Below, in pieces: positions 43,606 to 50,567 of a stretch of DNA of 64,000 bases; the stretch's first letter is position 1, and each line of letters opens with the position of its first letter. The notes under the pieces are model-generated. The model was not told where the DNA came from. It saw only the letters and a list, made by a program, of their open reading frames with translations, and ran no database searches. Source of the DNA: Aquilonibacter sp963820185 (GTDB lineage Bacteria; Vulcanimicrobiota; Vulcanimicrobiia; Vulcanimicrobiales; Vulcanimicrobiaceae); assembly GCA_963820185.1 (NCBI GenBank), contig CAWFYV010000006.1, forward strand, positions 124,001-188,000. Direction: 5' to 3'. A program made the translations under genes and the position numbers.

Positions 43606-44751
43606 TTACGGCAATCCATCCAAGAACGTGTTCATGTCGCGGATTACCTCGGCGGTGTTCGACACGTAAACGAAGTGGTTGGCATGGGGTATGACGATGA
43701 CTTGGGCCTTGGGTTGGCCCTTCTTGAACGCCGCGATCTGCTTTGTCGTAAACGCATTCATTGCCGCGATGTCCGCGGCCGATTCTCCAGGGCCGGGCTG
43801 GTCATCATGGGGATTCGCGAAAATCGCAAGGATCGGCAGGTCGATTGCCGTCGTGAACTGTCCTGGGTTGTTATCAATCGTAACGTCAATCGGCGACTCT
43901 TTCGGAAAACCAGGCGGTGGACTGGGCGGTATCGGCGTGGGAATGCCGGCGTCGTATGCCTCGCTGTATGCCGCTTCCAGGTAGATCAGCGCGGCGGCTT
44001 TCTGCGGTGCCTGCGTTCCAATATAGCTGAGTTCTTCGCCGGCGAGTGAGTGTCCGACCAGAATCGGCTTATCAATGTGCAGCTTGTCGAGGATCACGAG
44101 GACGTCTTGGCCGAGCCGCGCGGCGCTGTAGTTCTGCGCGGTTGCGGGTGGTCTGCTTGAATTGCCGTAGCCGCGACGTGTGATCGAGTACACGTGATAT
44201 TTCGTGACGAATTCGGGAATGATCGGCCGCCAAAAGCGAGCGGTGACTCCTTGACCGGCGAGTAACACCATCGGCCGGCCGCTGCCGCCCCAGTCGAGGA
44301 CTTCGTCTTCGACGCCGTCCCCAACGTCGATGTAGAGATCGCGCCTCGGCTGAAGCATGTGCAGCGTCACCGGCGGCGTTCGGTGATACACCATCGCCAC
44401 ATCGATCAGGCCGGGCAGTCCCCATCTACCACTCAGTGATTTGCCGTCGCTGGACAGCGTAGCGTGATAGATGCGGTGGTAGTTGAGCCAAGGATCGCTA
44501 TTCATGTCGAACGTCATCGTGATTTTCGATCCGTCGATTTTGACGTTGCGCGTCGCGATGGGAACGTCGCTCTCCTGGGCGCTGTAAATCTTCACATCGT
44601 AGCCGCTGCCGGCCTTGGTGATGCGCATGACCCGAGGGAGCTTGCCGGCAGTGGGCGCGACCATCGTTCCTTGCCAGGTGCCGCTGAGATCGGGCGACGG
44701 CGCAGCCGCGGCGAGCAGCGCGAGAGTCAATAGCGCGATGATATAACGCAC
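43606..44751 (-). CDS. secreted alpha/beta hydrolase
   Basis: This 381-residue exported protein has a signal peptide (MRYIIALLTLALLAAAA) and a lipocalin-like N-terminal segment (SGTWQGTMVAP, about 24-120). An alpha/beta hydrolase domain with the nucleophile elbow VGHSLAGEE near residue 230 and likely catalytic His in IPHANHFVY near 360 follows. It probably acts outside the cytoplasm on an ester, lactone or peptide; the substrate is unknown. It starts 2 bases after the ABC permease stop. This suggests that the transporter and hydrolase deal with the same compound. Confidence 0.87.
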   Translation of the reverse strand: MRYIIALLTLALLAAAAPSPDLSGTWQGTMVAPTAGKLPRVMRITKAGSGYDVKIYSAQESDVPIATRNVKIDGSKITMTFDMNSDPWLNYHRIYHATLSSDGKSLSGRWGLPGLIDVAMVYHRTPPVTLHMLQPRRDLYIDVGDGVEDEVLDWGGSGRPMVLLAGQGVTARFWRPIIPEFVTKYHVYSITRRGYGNSSRPPATAQNYSAARLGQDVLVILDKLHIDKPILVGHSLAGEELSYIGTQAPQKAAALIYLEAAYSEAYDAGIPTPIPPSPPPGFPKESPIDVTIDNNPGQFTTAIDLPILAIFANPHDDQPGPGESAADIAAMNAFTTKQIAAFKKGQPKAQVIVIPHANHFVYVSNTAEVIRDMNTFLDGLP

Positions 44752-44753
44752 GC

Positions 44754-45530
44754 TTAGTTGATCGCTTCAGCGCGTTGCCACAGCAACATCGCAATCCCGC
44801 ACGTCAGCAGCGCGGTCATGACAAGTAAAGGCACTTCCCAAGTGGTCCCCATCCAGAATAGAGATTGCGAAAGCACGTCGTGGTTCGACTGTAGCCCTAC
44901 GAAAATTCTTGCGTGTTCCAGCGAAAGGGAGACCTGGTAAACCGCATACGGATTCGCGGCAATTGGCGCCCGCAACAGCCTTCCAAATGTACCGCCGGCC
45001 TGCGCAAACATCAGCCAAAACAGCAGCAGCGGAAGACTCGCGAGACCGCAGTATGCGACGCGACGCCCGATCGTGCCGACCATCACGCTCCACCCATACA
45101 CGGCATAAACGAACAGAAGACTCTGCCCGACACCCGCCCAGTCAATCGATCCACGGATTCGGACGGGCTCAAAGAGACCCATGATAAGAAAGAAGAGTAT
45201 CGAGCCTGCAAACACGCCCGCGTACGCCGCGATGATTCCTAGAGCATCGACCGCGAACATTTGCAGTGCCTGCTTCCAACGCTCGACCGGGAGTACCCAG
45301 AGAACGCGGGCGGGCCCGCGCGACGCGTTACCGAGAGCGACACCGAAGATCGCCGCAAAGACCGTAACCACCCATGCAACCGGGACTTGCAGCTCGTCAA
45401 GGTCGGTGGATAGTGTGCCGCCGTGAGATTGCGCGAGTTGAACGATAACCATAATCAACATCGCGGCGATCGTGATGCCGACGAACCACAACACCGCTTT
45501 ACGCATCACCAAGAACTCACGGTAGATCAC
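44754..45530 (-). CDS. ABC-2 type transporter permease subunit
   Basis: This 258-residue protein has about six membrane helices, starting with AVLWFVGITIAAMLIMVIVQL, and lies directly downstream of an ABC ATPase gene (4-base overlap). It has no recognised substrate-binding region. With the ATPase it probably forms a homodimeric-type exporter or envelope-stress transporter, as in the YtrB-like systems regulated by YtrA-type GntR proteins. Confidence 0.85.
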   Translation of the reverse strand: MIYREFLVMRKAVLWFVGITIAAMLIMVIVQLAQSHGGTLSTDLDELQVPVAWVVTVFAAIFGVALGNASRGPARVLWVLPVERWKQALQMFAVDALGIIAAYAGVFAGSILFFLIMGLFEPVRIRGSIDWAGVGQSLLFVYAVYGWSVMVGTIGRRVAYCGLASLPLLLFWLMFAQAGGTFGRLLRAPIAANPYAVYQVSLSLEHARIFVGLQSNHDVLSQSLFWMGTTWEVPLLVMTALLTCGIAMLLWQRAEAIN

Positions 45531-46399
45531 GAGCGATACTCCTTTCCTGCGCCGATCGTCGCGAAAAACACTTGCTCGAGCGTCATCTCGCGCTGCGCAA
45601 CGCTGATCGGATTGAGGGCACGCAGCGCCGATTCAACATCGGATGCGTCACCGTTTGCGTAGGCGCGAACGCGTGTGCCGTCAACGTCGAAGGGGACGCG
45701 CAGCGCCGTGAGATTGGGCAATTGCTCGAAATATGCTTCGATCAGGACACGCCGCGCGCGAAGGTCGTCGACATCGGCCTCAAGCACGAGCCTGCCGCGA
45801 TCGATAATACCGACCCGTTCGGCAGCCTGTTCAACCTGACCGATTTGATGCGACGAGAAAACAATGGTCACACCGTCGGCCGCAGCGCTTACGATCTGGT
45901 CGAGCAGCCGGCGCTGCAACACTGGATCGAGCCCGGAAGACGGCTCGTCGAGAATCATCAGATCTGGACGCTGCGCAAAGGCGAGCACGAGGGCCACGGC
46001 TTGGCGTTGTCCTTTTGAGAGTTTGCGAACCGCGCGGCGCGGCTCGATCTCGAAGCGTTCCATCGCTGCGTGCATCGCCGCGACGTCGAAGCGCGCAAAG
46101 CAACGACGGCGAAATTCCGCGTGTTGCAGCGGCGTCATCCACCCGTCGAGTTCGTTGATCTCCGGCACATACGCGATGCGTTCGAAAAGTTGCGGCGTAA
46201 GCGCTTGCCCGAAGAGTTTAATGCTTCCGGCGCTCGACCGAATGAGGCCGAGTGTGCACGCAATCGTCGTACTCTTACCGGCTCCGTTACGGCCGATCAA
46301 GCCAAAGACGGTACCCGCGTCGATTTCGAGGGAGAGATCTTCGACCGCATATCGGTCGCCGTAGCGTTTCGAGAAACGCGAAATCTGCAGTGGCTTCAT
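45527..46399 (-). CDS. ABC transporter ATP-binding protein
   Basis: This 290-residue ATPase has Walker A GRNGAGKST (about 36-44), the signature LSKGQRQAV, Walker B LMILDEPSSGLDP and the switch SSHQIGQVE. The C-terminal extension of about 80 residues is typical of exporter subfamilies. The ATG at 46399 overlaps the regulator's TGA (ATGA), so I reject the longer frame that starts inside the regulator gene. Confidence 0.92.
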   Translation of the reverse strand: MKPLQISRFSKRYGDRYAVEDLSLEIDAGTVFGLIGRNGAGKSTTIACTLGLIRSSAGSIKLFGQALTPQLFERIAYVPEINELDGWMTPLQHAEFRRRCFARFDVAAMHAAMERFEIEPRRAVRKLSKGQRQAVALVLAFAQRPDLMILDEPSSGLDPVLQRRLLDQIVSAAADGVTIVFSSHQIGQVEQAAERVGIIDRGRLVLEADVDDLRARRVLIEAYFEQLPNLTALRVPFDVDGTRVRAYANGDASDVESALRALNPISVAQREMTLEQVFFATIGAGKEYRS

Positions 46400-46806
46400 A
46401 CGTCCTCGCGTGTGCCGTTGCGATACCAAGTTGCTAATGCCTCACTGAAGAGCCGCTCGACGGCGTCTTCTTCTACGCCGAGCGAGCGCGCCTCGCGCAG
46501 CGCACTGTCGATCGCCATGCGCACCACGTCACGCGCACCGGTTGCGGCGACGCCAACCGCGGCATCGCCGCGCACGTACGCGCCGCGGCCGGGCGTGGTC
46601 TCGATGATGCCGAGATGCTCCAGCTCGCGCATGGCGCGCGTTACGGTCGCAGGGTTGATCACCAGCGTGCTCGCGAGGTGCTTAACCGTCGGGAGCTGCT
46701 CGCCGGCCTTCAGGACGCCAATCGCGACCGCGCGCCGCACCTGATCGGCGATCTGCTGGTAAACCGGGAGCCCGTTGCCCGGGTCGACGTGAAGGTAGAG
46801 TGGCAT
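46396..46806 (-). CDS. GntR-family transcriptional regulator, YtrA subfamily
   Basis: This 136-residue regulator has the winged helix of the GntR family (PVYQQIADQVRRAVAIGVLK, then NPATVTRAMRELEHLGI and TTPGRGAYV) and only a short C-terminal helical part, the mark of the YtrA subgroup. Such proteins repress their own ABC transporter operon and respond to cell-wall-active or other small molecules. It is the first gene of the operon and has a near-perfect palindrome just upstream of its start. Confidence 0.92.
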   Translation of the reverse strand: MPLYLHVDPGNGLPVYQQIADQVRRAVAIGVLKAGEQLPTVKHLASTLVINPATVTRAMRELEHLGIIETTPGRGAYVRGDAAVGVAATGARDVVRMAIDSALREARSLGVEEDAVERLFSEALATWYRNGTREDV

Positions 46807-46812
46807 ATCGAT

Positions 46813-46830
46813 GTACTACTTAATTAGTAC
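46813..46830. promoter_or_regulatory. palindromic operator for the GntR/YtrA regulator
   Basis: GTACTACTTAATTAGTAC is an 18-bp palindrome with perfect 6-bp arms (GTACTA/TAGTAC) around a central TTAA. It ends only 6 bases upstream of the regulator start codon at 46806. Location and symmetry fit autorepression by the dimeric winged-helix protein. Confidence 0.75.
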
Positions 46831-46858
46831 ATTAGCACGCCATCCCTGTCAAGACCCG

Positions 46859-48607
46859 CTAGAAGATCAGCGTTATCGAGCCGCTCCCAAAGTTGACCGG
46901 ATTGAGGAAGACGTTGACGGTGACACACGAGGGGTCGATGTACGACGAACCGCCGCCGGCACCACTGCTATCGCCGCCGCCGCCACCGCCGTAGTAGCCG
47001 CCACCGCCGCCGCCACCGGTCGCACCGTTCGTGAAGCTGCCGTTTCCGCCGGCGCCAAGCGTGCCGGGGAAGGCATTTGTCCCGCCTGCACCCGGACCCG
47101 ACGTCGTTGCTCCGATGCCGGGGTTAGGCCCGGCACCATTAAAGCCGTTGAGCCCGCCGCCGCCGCCAACTGGACCGGCGTCGCCGGCGCCGCCCCCACC
47201 GGACGCAACGATCAGGCGCGAAGCTAGACTATTGAAGCTCGTGCGAACGTCCGACGCACCACCGCCAAGTCCCGCAAAAGATACACCGCCGCCGTTAAAT
47301 CCGCCAGCCGGGGCTGCACCGGTGACACTAACGTTGCCGCCAACATAGATCCAAAGCGTCTCTCCGCCGACTACGGGCACAATCGCGTCGACTTCACCAC
47401 CCTGGCCGCCCGTGAAGCCACCGAACGAGCCGCCCGCCGAGCCATACGCGACGACTTCAATATTCGTGACGCCTGCCGGCACGGTAATCGATTGCGGTGC
47501 GCCGGTGTAGACATATCCGCCATACGCAAGCGTCACTGCCTGACTCTGTCCGCTACCGTCGCTGAGGGTTGCGGCGCACGTTCCGACAACCGGTAACGCG
47601 CTCACGGTTGCGGTAAACGATGTGCCGCTGGCGGGCGCAACAGTGCCGATCGACGCGCAGCTGCTCGGAACGGTGATTGTAAGCAATTTATTGTACGGTG
47701 CATTCGTCCAACCAACTTCACTCGCCGTGATCGTCGCCGTTGTTAACCCGCCCTGAAAATCGATTCCGCCGAAATTGGGATTCGGCTGCGGCTGGAGTCC
47801 GTAATTCGTTGTAGCGACAATCGGCTGCAGCGTTGGTGCAAACGACGCGCTCGCGTTCGCAGCGTTGGCGCGTACGGTAATGGTTGCTGGCACAATTGCG
47901 AGACCGGTGTAGGCAATCGCGGCGGTATCACTGGAGCTCAACAACTGGCTGGTGGCGATCGATGTTGCGCCACTCGTGTCGGAATCGCCGATCGATATTG
48001 GGACGGCGTACGTGCCGAGAATCGTATTGCCGTCAGCGTCTTTCGCCGTCACCGAAATATTTTGTGGCGACGCAAACGGCGTGCCCGCTGTCGCATTCGG
48101 AACTGCGAGCGAGAGCGCCGCCGGCATGCCGTTTAACGTGACGTTTTCGTTATTCGCTTGCCCTGCGACGATCGCGTACGTTGGCGAGGCCGTTGCAATC
48201 AGATTGCCGCCCGCATTCGGTTGATCGTAGGCAGCGAGCGTGAAATTTGCGGCACCGGCCGGCACATCGGGGCCGTACACGACGCAGGGGCAACTCGGCA
48301 TGGTGATATTCGTCGTCACGCTGAGCGGCGCGCCCGTCGACGGCGCGGCGCCGTTGATGCTGTTCAGCGTAATTTCGACCGAGGCAACGTTTGCGGTAAT
48401 ATAGTGCGGATGCCGCGTCGCACTCGACGATGCCGACGGCGGCAAGAAGGTGAACTGCGGCCGCACCAACGACGAACTTGTCGGCTGCGTCGGTTGCGCC
48501 GTCGGACTTGCGGCGATCGTCGCCGGCGTTAGGATCGATCGCGATCCTCCGCCGCATGCGCATAGCACGAGCACGCAGATACTTGCAAGCACAGCGCGCG
48601 CGTTCAT
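46859..48607 (-). CDS. lipoprotein with Ig-like domains and glycine-rich C-terminal domain
   Basis: This 582-residue protein has a signal peptide ending LCAC with Cys18 as lipid anchor, a Ser/Thr/Pro linker, two Ig-like domains (VTAKDADGNTILGTYAVPIS is diagnostic) and, from about residue 380, a glycine-rich domain. That domain has GGQGGEVDAIVPVVGGE, RLIVASGGGGAGD, GGGGGGYYGGGGGG and SSYIDPSCV. Its pattern resembles the glycine-rich domain of animal ALK/LTK receptors and bacterial relatives. Function unknown, extracellular. The N-terminal half parallels the lipoprotein at 31677. Its start overlaps the upstream lipoprotein gene by 4 bases. Confidence 0.83.
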   Translation of the reverse strand: MNARAVLASICVLVLCACGGGSRSILTPATIAASPTAQPTQPTSSSLVRPQFTFLPPSASSSATRHPHYITANVASVEITLNSINGAAPSTGAPLSVTTNITMPSCPCVVYGPDVPAGAANFTLAAYDQPNAGGNLIATASPTYAIVAGQANNENVTLNGMPAALSLAVPNATAGTPFASPQNISVTAKDADGNTILGTYAVPISIGDSDTSGATSIATSQLLSSSDTAAIAYTGLAIVPATITVRANAANASASFAPTLQPIVATTNYGLQPQPNPNFGGIDFQGGLTTATITASEVGWTNAPYNKLLTITVPSSCASIGTVAPASGTSFTATVSALPVVGTCAATLSDGSGQSQAVTLAYGGYVYTGAPQSITVPAGVTNIEVVAYGSAGGSFGGFTGGQGGEVDAIVPVVGGETLWIYVGGNVSVTGAAPAGGFNGGGVSFAGLGGGASDVRTSFNSLASRLIVASGGGGAGDAGPVGGGGGLNGFNGAGPNPGIGATTSGPGAGGTNAFPGTLGAGGNGSFTNGATGGGGGGGYYGGGGGGDSSGAGGGSSYIDPSCVTVNVFLNPVNFGSGSITLIF

Positions 48608-49083
48608 CGCGTGTTCACCGTGAAGCCTGTCGTTGTGACGGTAATCGCGACCGCTACGTGCTGGCTCTGCGCATCGGTGAACGTTGCGCTGCAGGTTCCG
48701 GCTGCGATGGGAGTGACCGAAAAGGCCGCGGATGGACCGCTACCCGACGAAGGTGCAACGGTCGCGATGCCGGCGCACGTGTCGCTCTCACCGAATCCAC
48801 CGGTATATCCGATTTCCTGGACGTCGACGCTTTGCGCGGACGCCGCGCCAGTCCCGTTGAGCGTTAGCGCCGTCGGATTGATGCTGAGGACGCCGGGCGG
48901 TGGCGCAGTCGGCGTTGCCGTCGGCACGGCGCTCGATGAACTCGTCGGGACGCCGCTTGGGGTCGCGCTCGGGAGCTGGTAGATGTTGGTTGTTCCGCCG
49001 CCTGAGCAGGCAGCAAGAAACCCGGCGCAGAGCATAAACGCCAGCGCGCCGAACCGAATACACTGCTGTCCAGCAGTAGGCAT
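48604..49083 (-). CDS. small lipoprotein of unknown function
   Basis: This 159-residue product has a lipoprotein signal ending FLAAC (Cys26), a Ser/Pro/Thr-rich linker, and a single beta domain with two cysteines (SDTCAGIATVAP and AGTCSATFTDA). This domain looks like a compact version of the Ig-like domain in the downstream lipoprotein. Its stop overlaps that gene's start (ATGA), so the two are produced together. It begins 9 bases after the aroE stop on the same strand. Confidence 0.75.
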   Translation of the reverse strand: MPTAGQQCIRFGALAFMLCAGFLAACSGGGTTNIYQLPSATPSGVPTSSSSAVPTATPTAPPPGVLSINPTALTLNGTGAASAQSVDVQEIGYTGGFGESDTCAGIATVAPSSGSGPSAAFSVTPIAAGTCSATFTDAQSQHVAVAITVTTTGFTVNTR

Positions 49084-49092
49084 TCGGCAACA

Positions 49093-49839
49093 TTAGCCGC
49101 GTTCGGGAGCGAGACCCTCTACGTGCGCCAACCAGAAATCAAATGACGCGCGGGCTTGTTCTTCCAGCATCGCGTCGCCGGGCACGATCTCGCGCTCGAG
49201 TTGGTGATGCAGCGTCGACCGCGTCCCATAGTTTGTATCCATCACCAGATCCGCGCGCATCAGCGCATCGAGCATCTCCGGTTCGAATCGCACTTTAGGC
49301 GGTAACGTGCTAATGACGATCTCGGGCGGGTTTTCGCTCGGCCACGGCTGGGCGTCGTAGCGTTCGCACGCCGCCTGCACTTTCTGCGGATCGCGTCCCC
49401 ACACGAACAGATATGCGTCATTCTCGGAAAAGTGCCCCAAAATCGCGCGCGCGGTTGCGCCGTACCCGAGCACGCCGATGCGTTTGAGCGCAATCGATTC
49501 GTCCAGGAGCATCTCGAGCGCGCTGCGCGCGCCGATCCCGTCGGTGTTGTGACCGAGAATCTGCGCCCCGAAGAAAATCGTGTTGACCGCCTGCGCGCGC
49601 TGCGCTTCTTCGCTGAGCGTATCGCACGCAGCGAGCGCTTCTTCTTTCAGCGGCGTCGTGACGTTGGCGCCCGTATAGCCGTCCAAACGCATGCGCCGAA
49701 TCACCGAAACCGTGTTGATTTTCGGCACGCGAATTGCGACGTAGCTGCCGTCCTCGATCTCGGCCTCGTACAAGAACTGCCGATGAATCTCGGGGCTGCG
49801 GCTATGCAAAACGGGATCGCCGATGACCGCGAGCTTCAT
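49093..49839 (-). CDS. aroE: shikimate dehydrogenase
   Basis: AroE reduces 3-dehydroshikimate to shikimate in aromatic amino acid synthesis. The 248-residue product has the substrate motif GDPVLHSRSPEIH near the start, GANVTTPLKEEA with the catalytic Lys, NTDGIGA, and the NADP-binding GYGATARAI. I start at ATG 49839, where it overlaps the YqeG stop (ATGA). Upstream in-frame codons lie within that gene. Confidence 0.93.
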   Translation of the reverse strand: MKLAVIGDPVLHSRSPEIHRQFLYEAEIEDGSYVAIRVPKINTVSVIRRMRLDGYTGANVTTPLKEEALAACDTLSEEAQRAQAVNTIFFGAQILGHNTDGIGARSALEMLLDESIALKRIGVLGYGATARAILGHFSENDAYLFVWGRDPQKVQAACERYDAQPWPSENPPEIVISTLPPKVRFEPEMLDALMRADLVMDTNYGTRSTLHHQLEREIVPGDAMLEEQARASFDFWLAHVEGLAPERG

Positions 49840-50321
49840 GAGCTGCGCCGCTCCGGCAACATCAGGCGTTCGAAGAACCGGAAGATCTTCGTAACGGGAA
49901 AATCCTTGGCTTCGATCGGCTCGGTCAGGATCGTATAGAGTCCGCAGAGTTTGCCCGAGAGTACGTCGGTAAAGAGCTGATCGCCGACAACCGCAATCTG
50001 CCGGCGCGGCAATCCTAGGAGCCGGACCGCACGTAACATCCCGAATGGCAGCGGTTTGAGCGCGTTGGGCACACACGCGATCTGCAACTGCGCCGCGACG
50101 CCGGTCACGCGCTCGGTAAAGTTGTTCGAGACCATCACCAGACGGAAGCCGCGTTCGTGCGCTTGCGCGACCCATTCCAGGTGGTCGGCCTCAAGCTCCG
50201 TCTGGCGGAAACCCATCAGGGTGTTGTCGAGGTCGATGATAAGGCCCCGGAAGCCCTGGTCGTGGAGTTCTCCCAGCGAGACGGCGGCGAGGCGCGAGAC
50301 AAACCGGTCTGGACCCAACAT
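49836..50321 (-). CDS. YqeG-family HAD IIIA-type phosphatase
   Basis: This 161-residue HAD-superfamily protein has motif I DLDNT near residue 32, motif II VSNN, a conserved Lys in NALKP and motif III GDQLFTD. YqeG members are related to mitochondrial phosphatidylglycerophosphate phosphatase (Gep4); in many bacteria yqeG sits next to aroE, as here. Substrate unproven. It is coupled to aroE by a 4-base overlap. Confidence 0.9.
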   Translation of the reverse strand: MLGPDRFVSRLAAVSLGELHDQGFRGLIIDLDNTLMGFRQTELEADHLEWVAQAHERGFRLVMVSNNFTERVTGVAAQLQIACVPNALKPLPFGMLRAVRLLGLPRRQIAVVGDQLFTDVLSGKLCGLYTILTEPIEAKDFPVTKIFRFFERLMLPERRSS

Positions 50322-50464
50322 TAGGGCAGCGGTTCCGACGGCTTATCCCCGGTATCCTCGGAAGGCTCCACAGGCTCTCCTCGCGGGAGGCCCCTTCATC
50401 CCCGGTCCGTCCTCCGATTTTTGTCGTTTTCCACAGCCGGACCACAAGGAGTTGAGCCTACAGA

Positions 50465-50512
50465 CCCCAATATCTTGTGGCAATAAGATCAGTGTGGCAC
50501 AATAGGTGTCCC
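50465..50512 (+). promoter_or_regulatory. putative NrdR-box pair upstream of nrdJ
   Basis: CCCCAATATCTTGTGG (50465-50480) matches the NrdR consensus ACACWATATCTWGWGT at most positions. A weaker copy, GCACAATAGGTGTCCC (50497-50512), agrees well only in its first half. The CAATA cores are 32 bases apart, about three helical turns, as expected for paired NrdR boxes. The gap 50322-50567 otherwise holds no gene and no cobalamin riboswitch box that I can find. Confidence 0.6.
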
Positions 50513-50567
50513 GCTGGTCTTCGGATCTCCCCGATCCCCCGTCAGCAGCGCTAAGGAGCACCACCCC

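Noticed and set aside
47031..47348. Proline-rich plus-strand frame with repeated PPPP
   Set aside because: It is the reverse of the glycine codons in the lipoprotein at 46859, not a separate gene.
50322..50567. Possible cobalamin riboswitch before nrdJ
   Set aside because: I looked for the B12 box (GCCACTG) and its flanking stems and found none; only NrdR-like boxes and a short GC hairpin are present.
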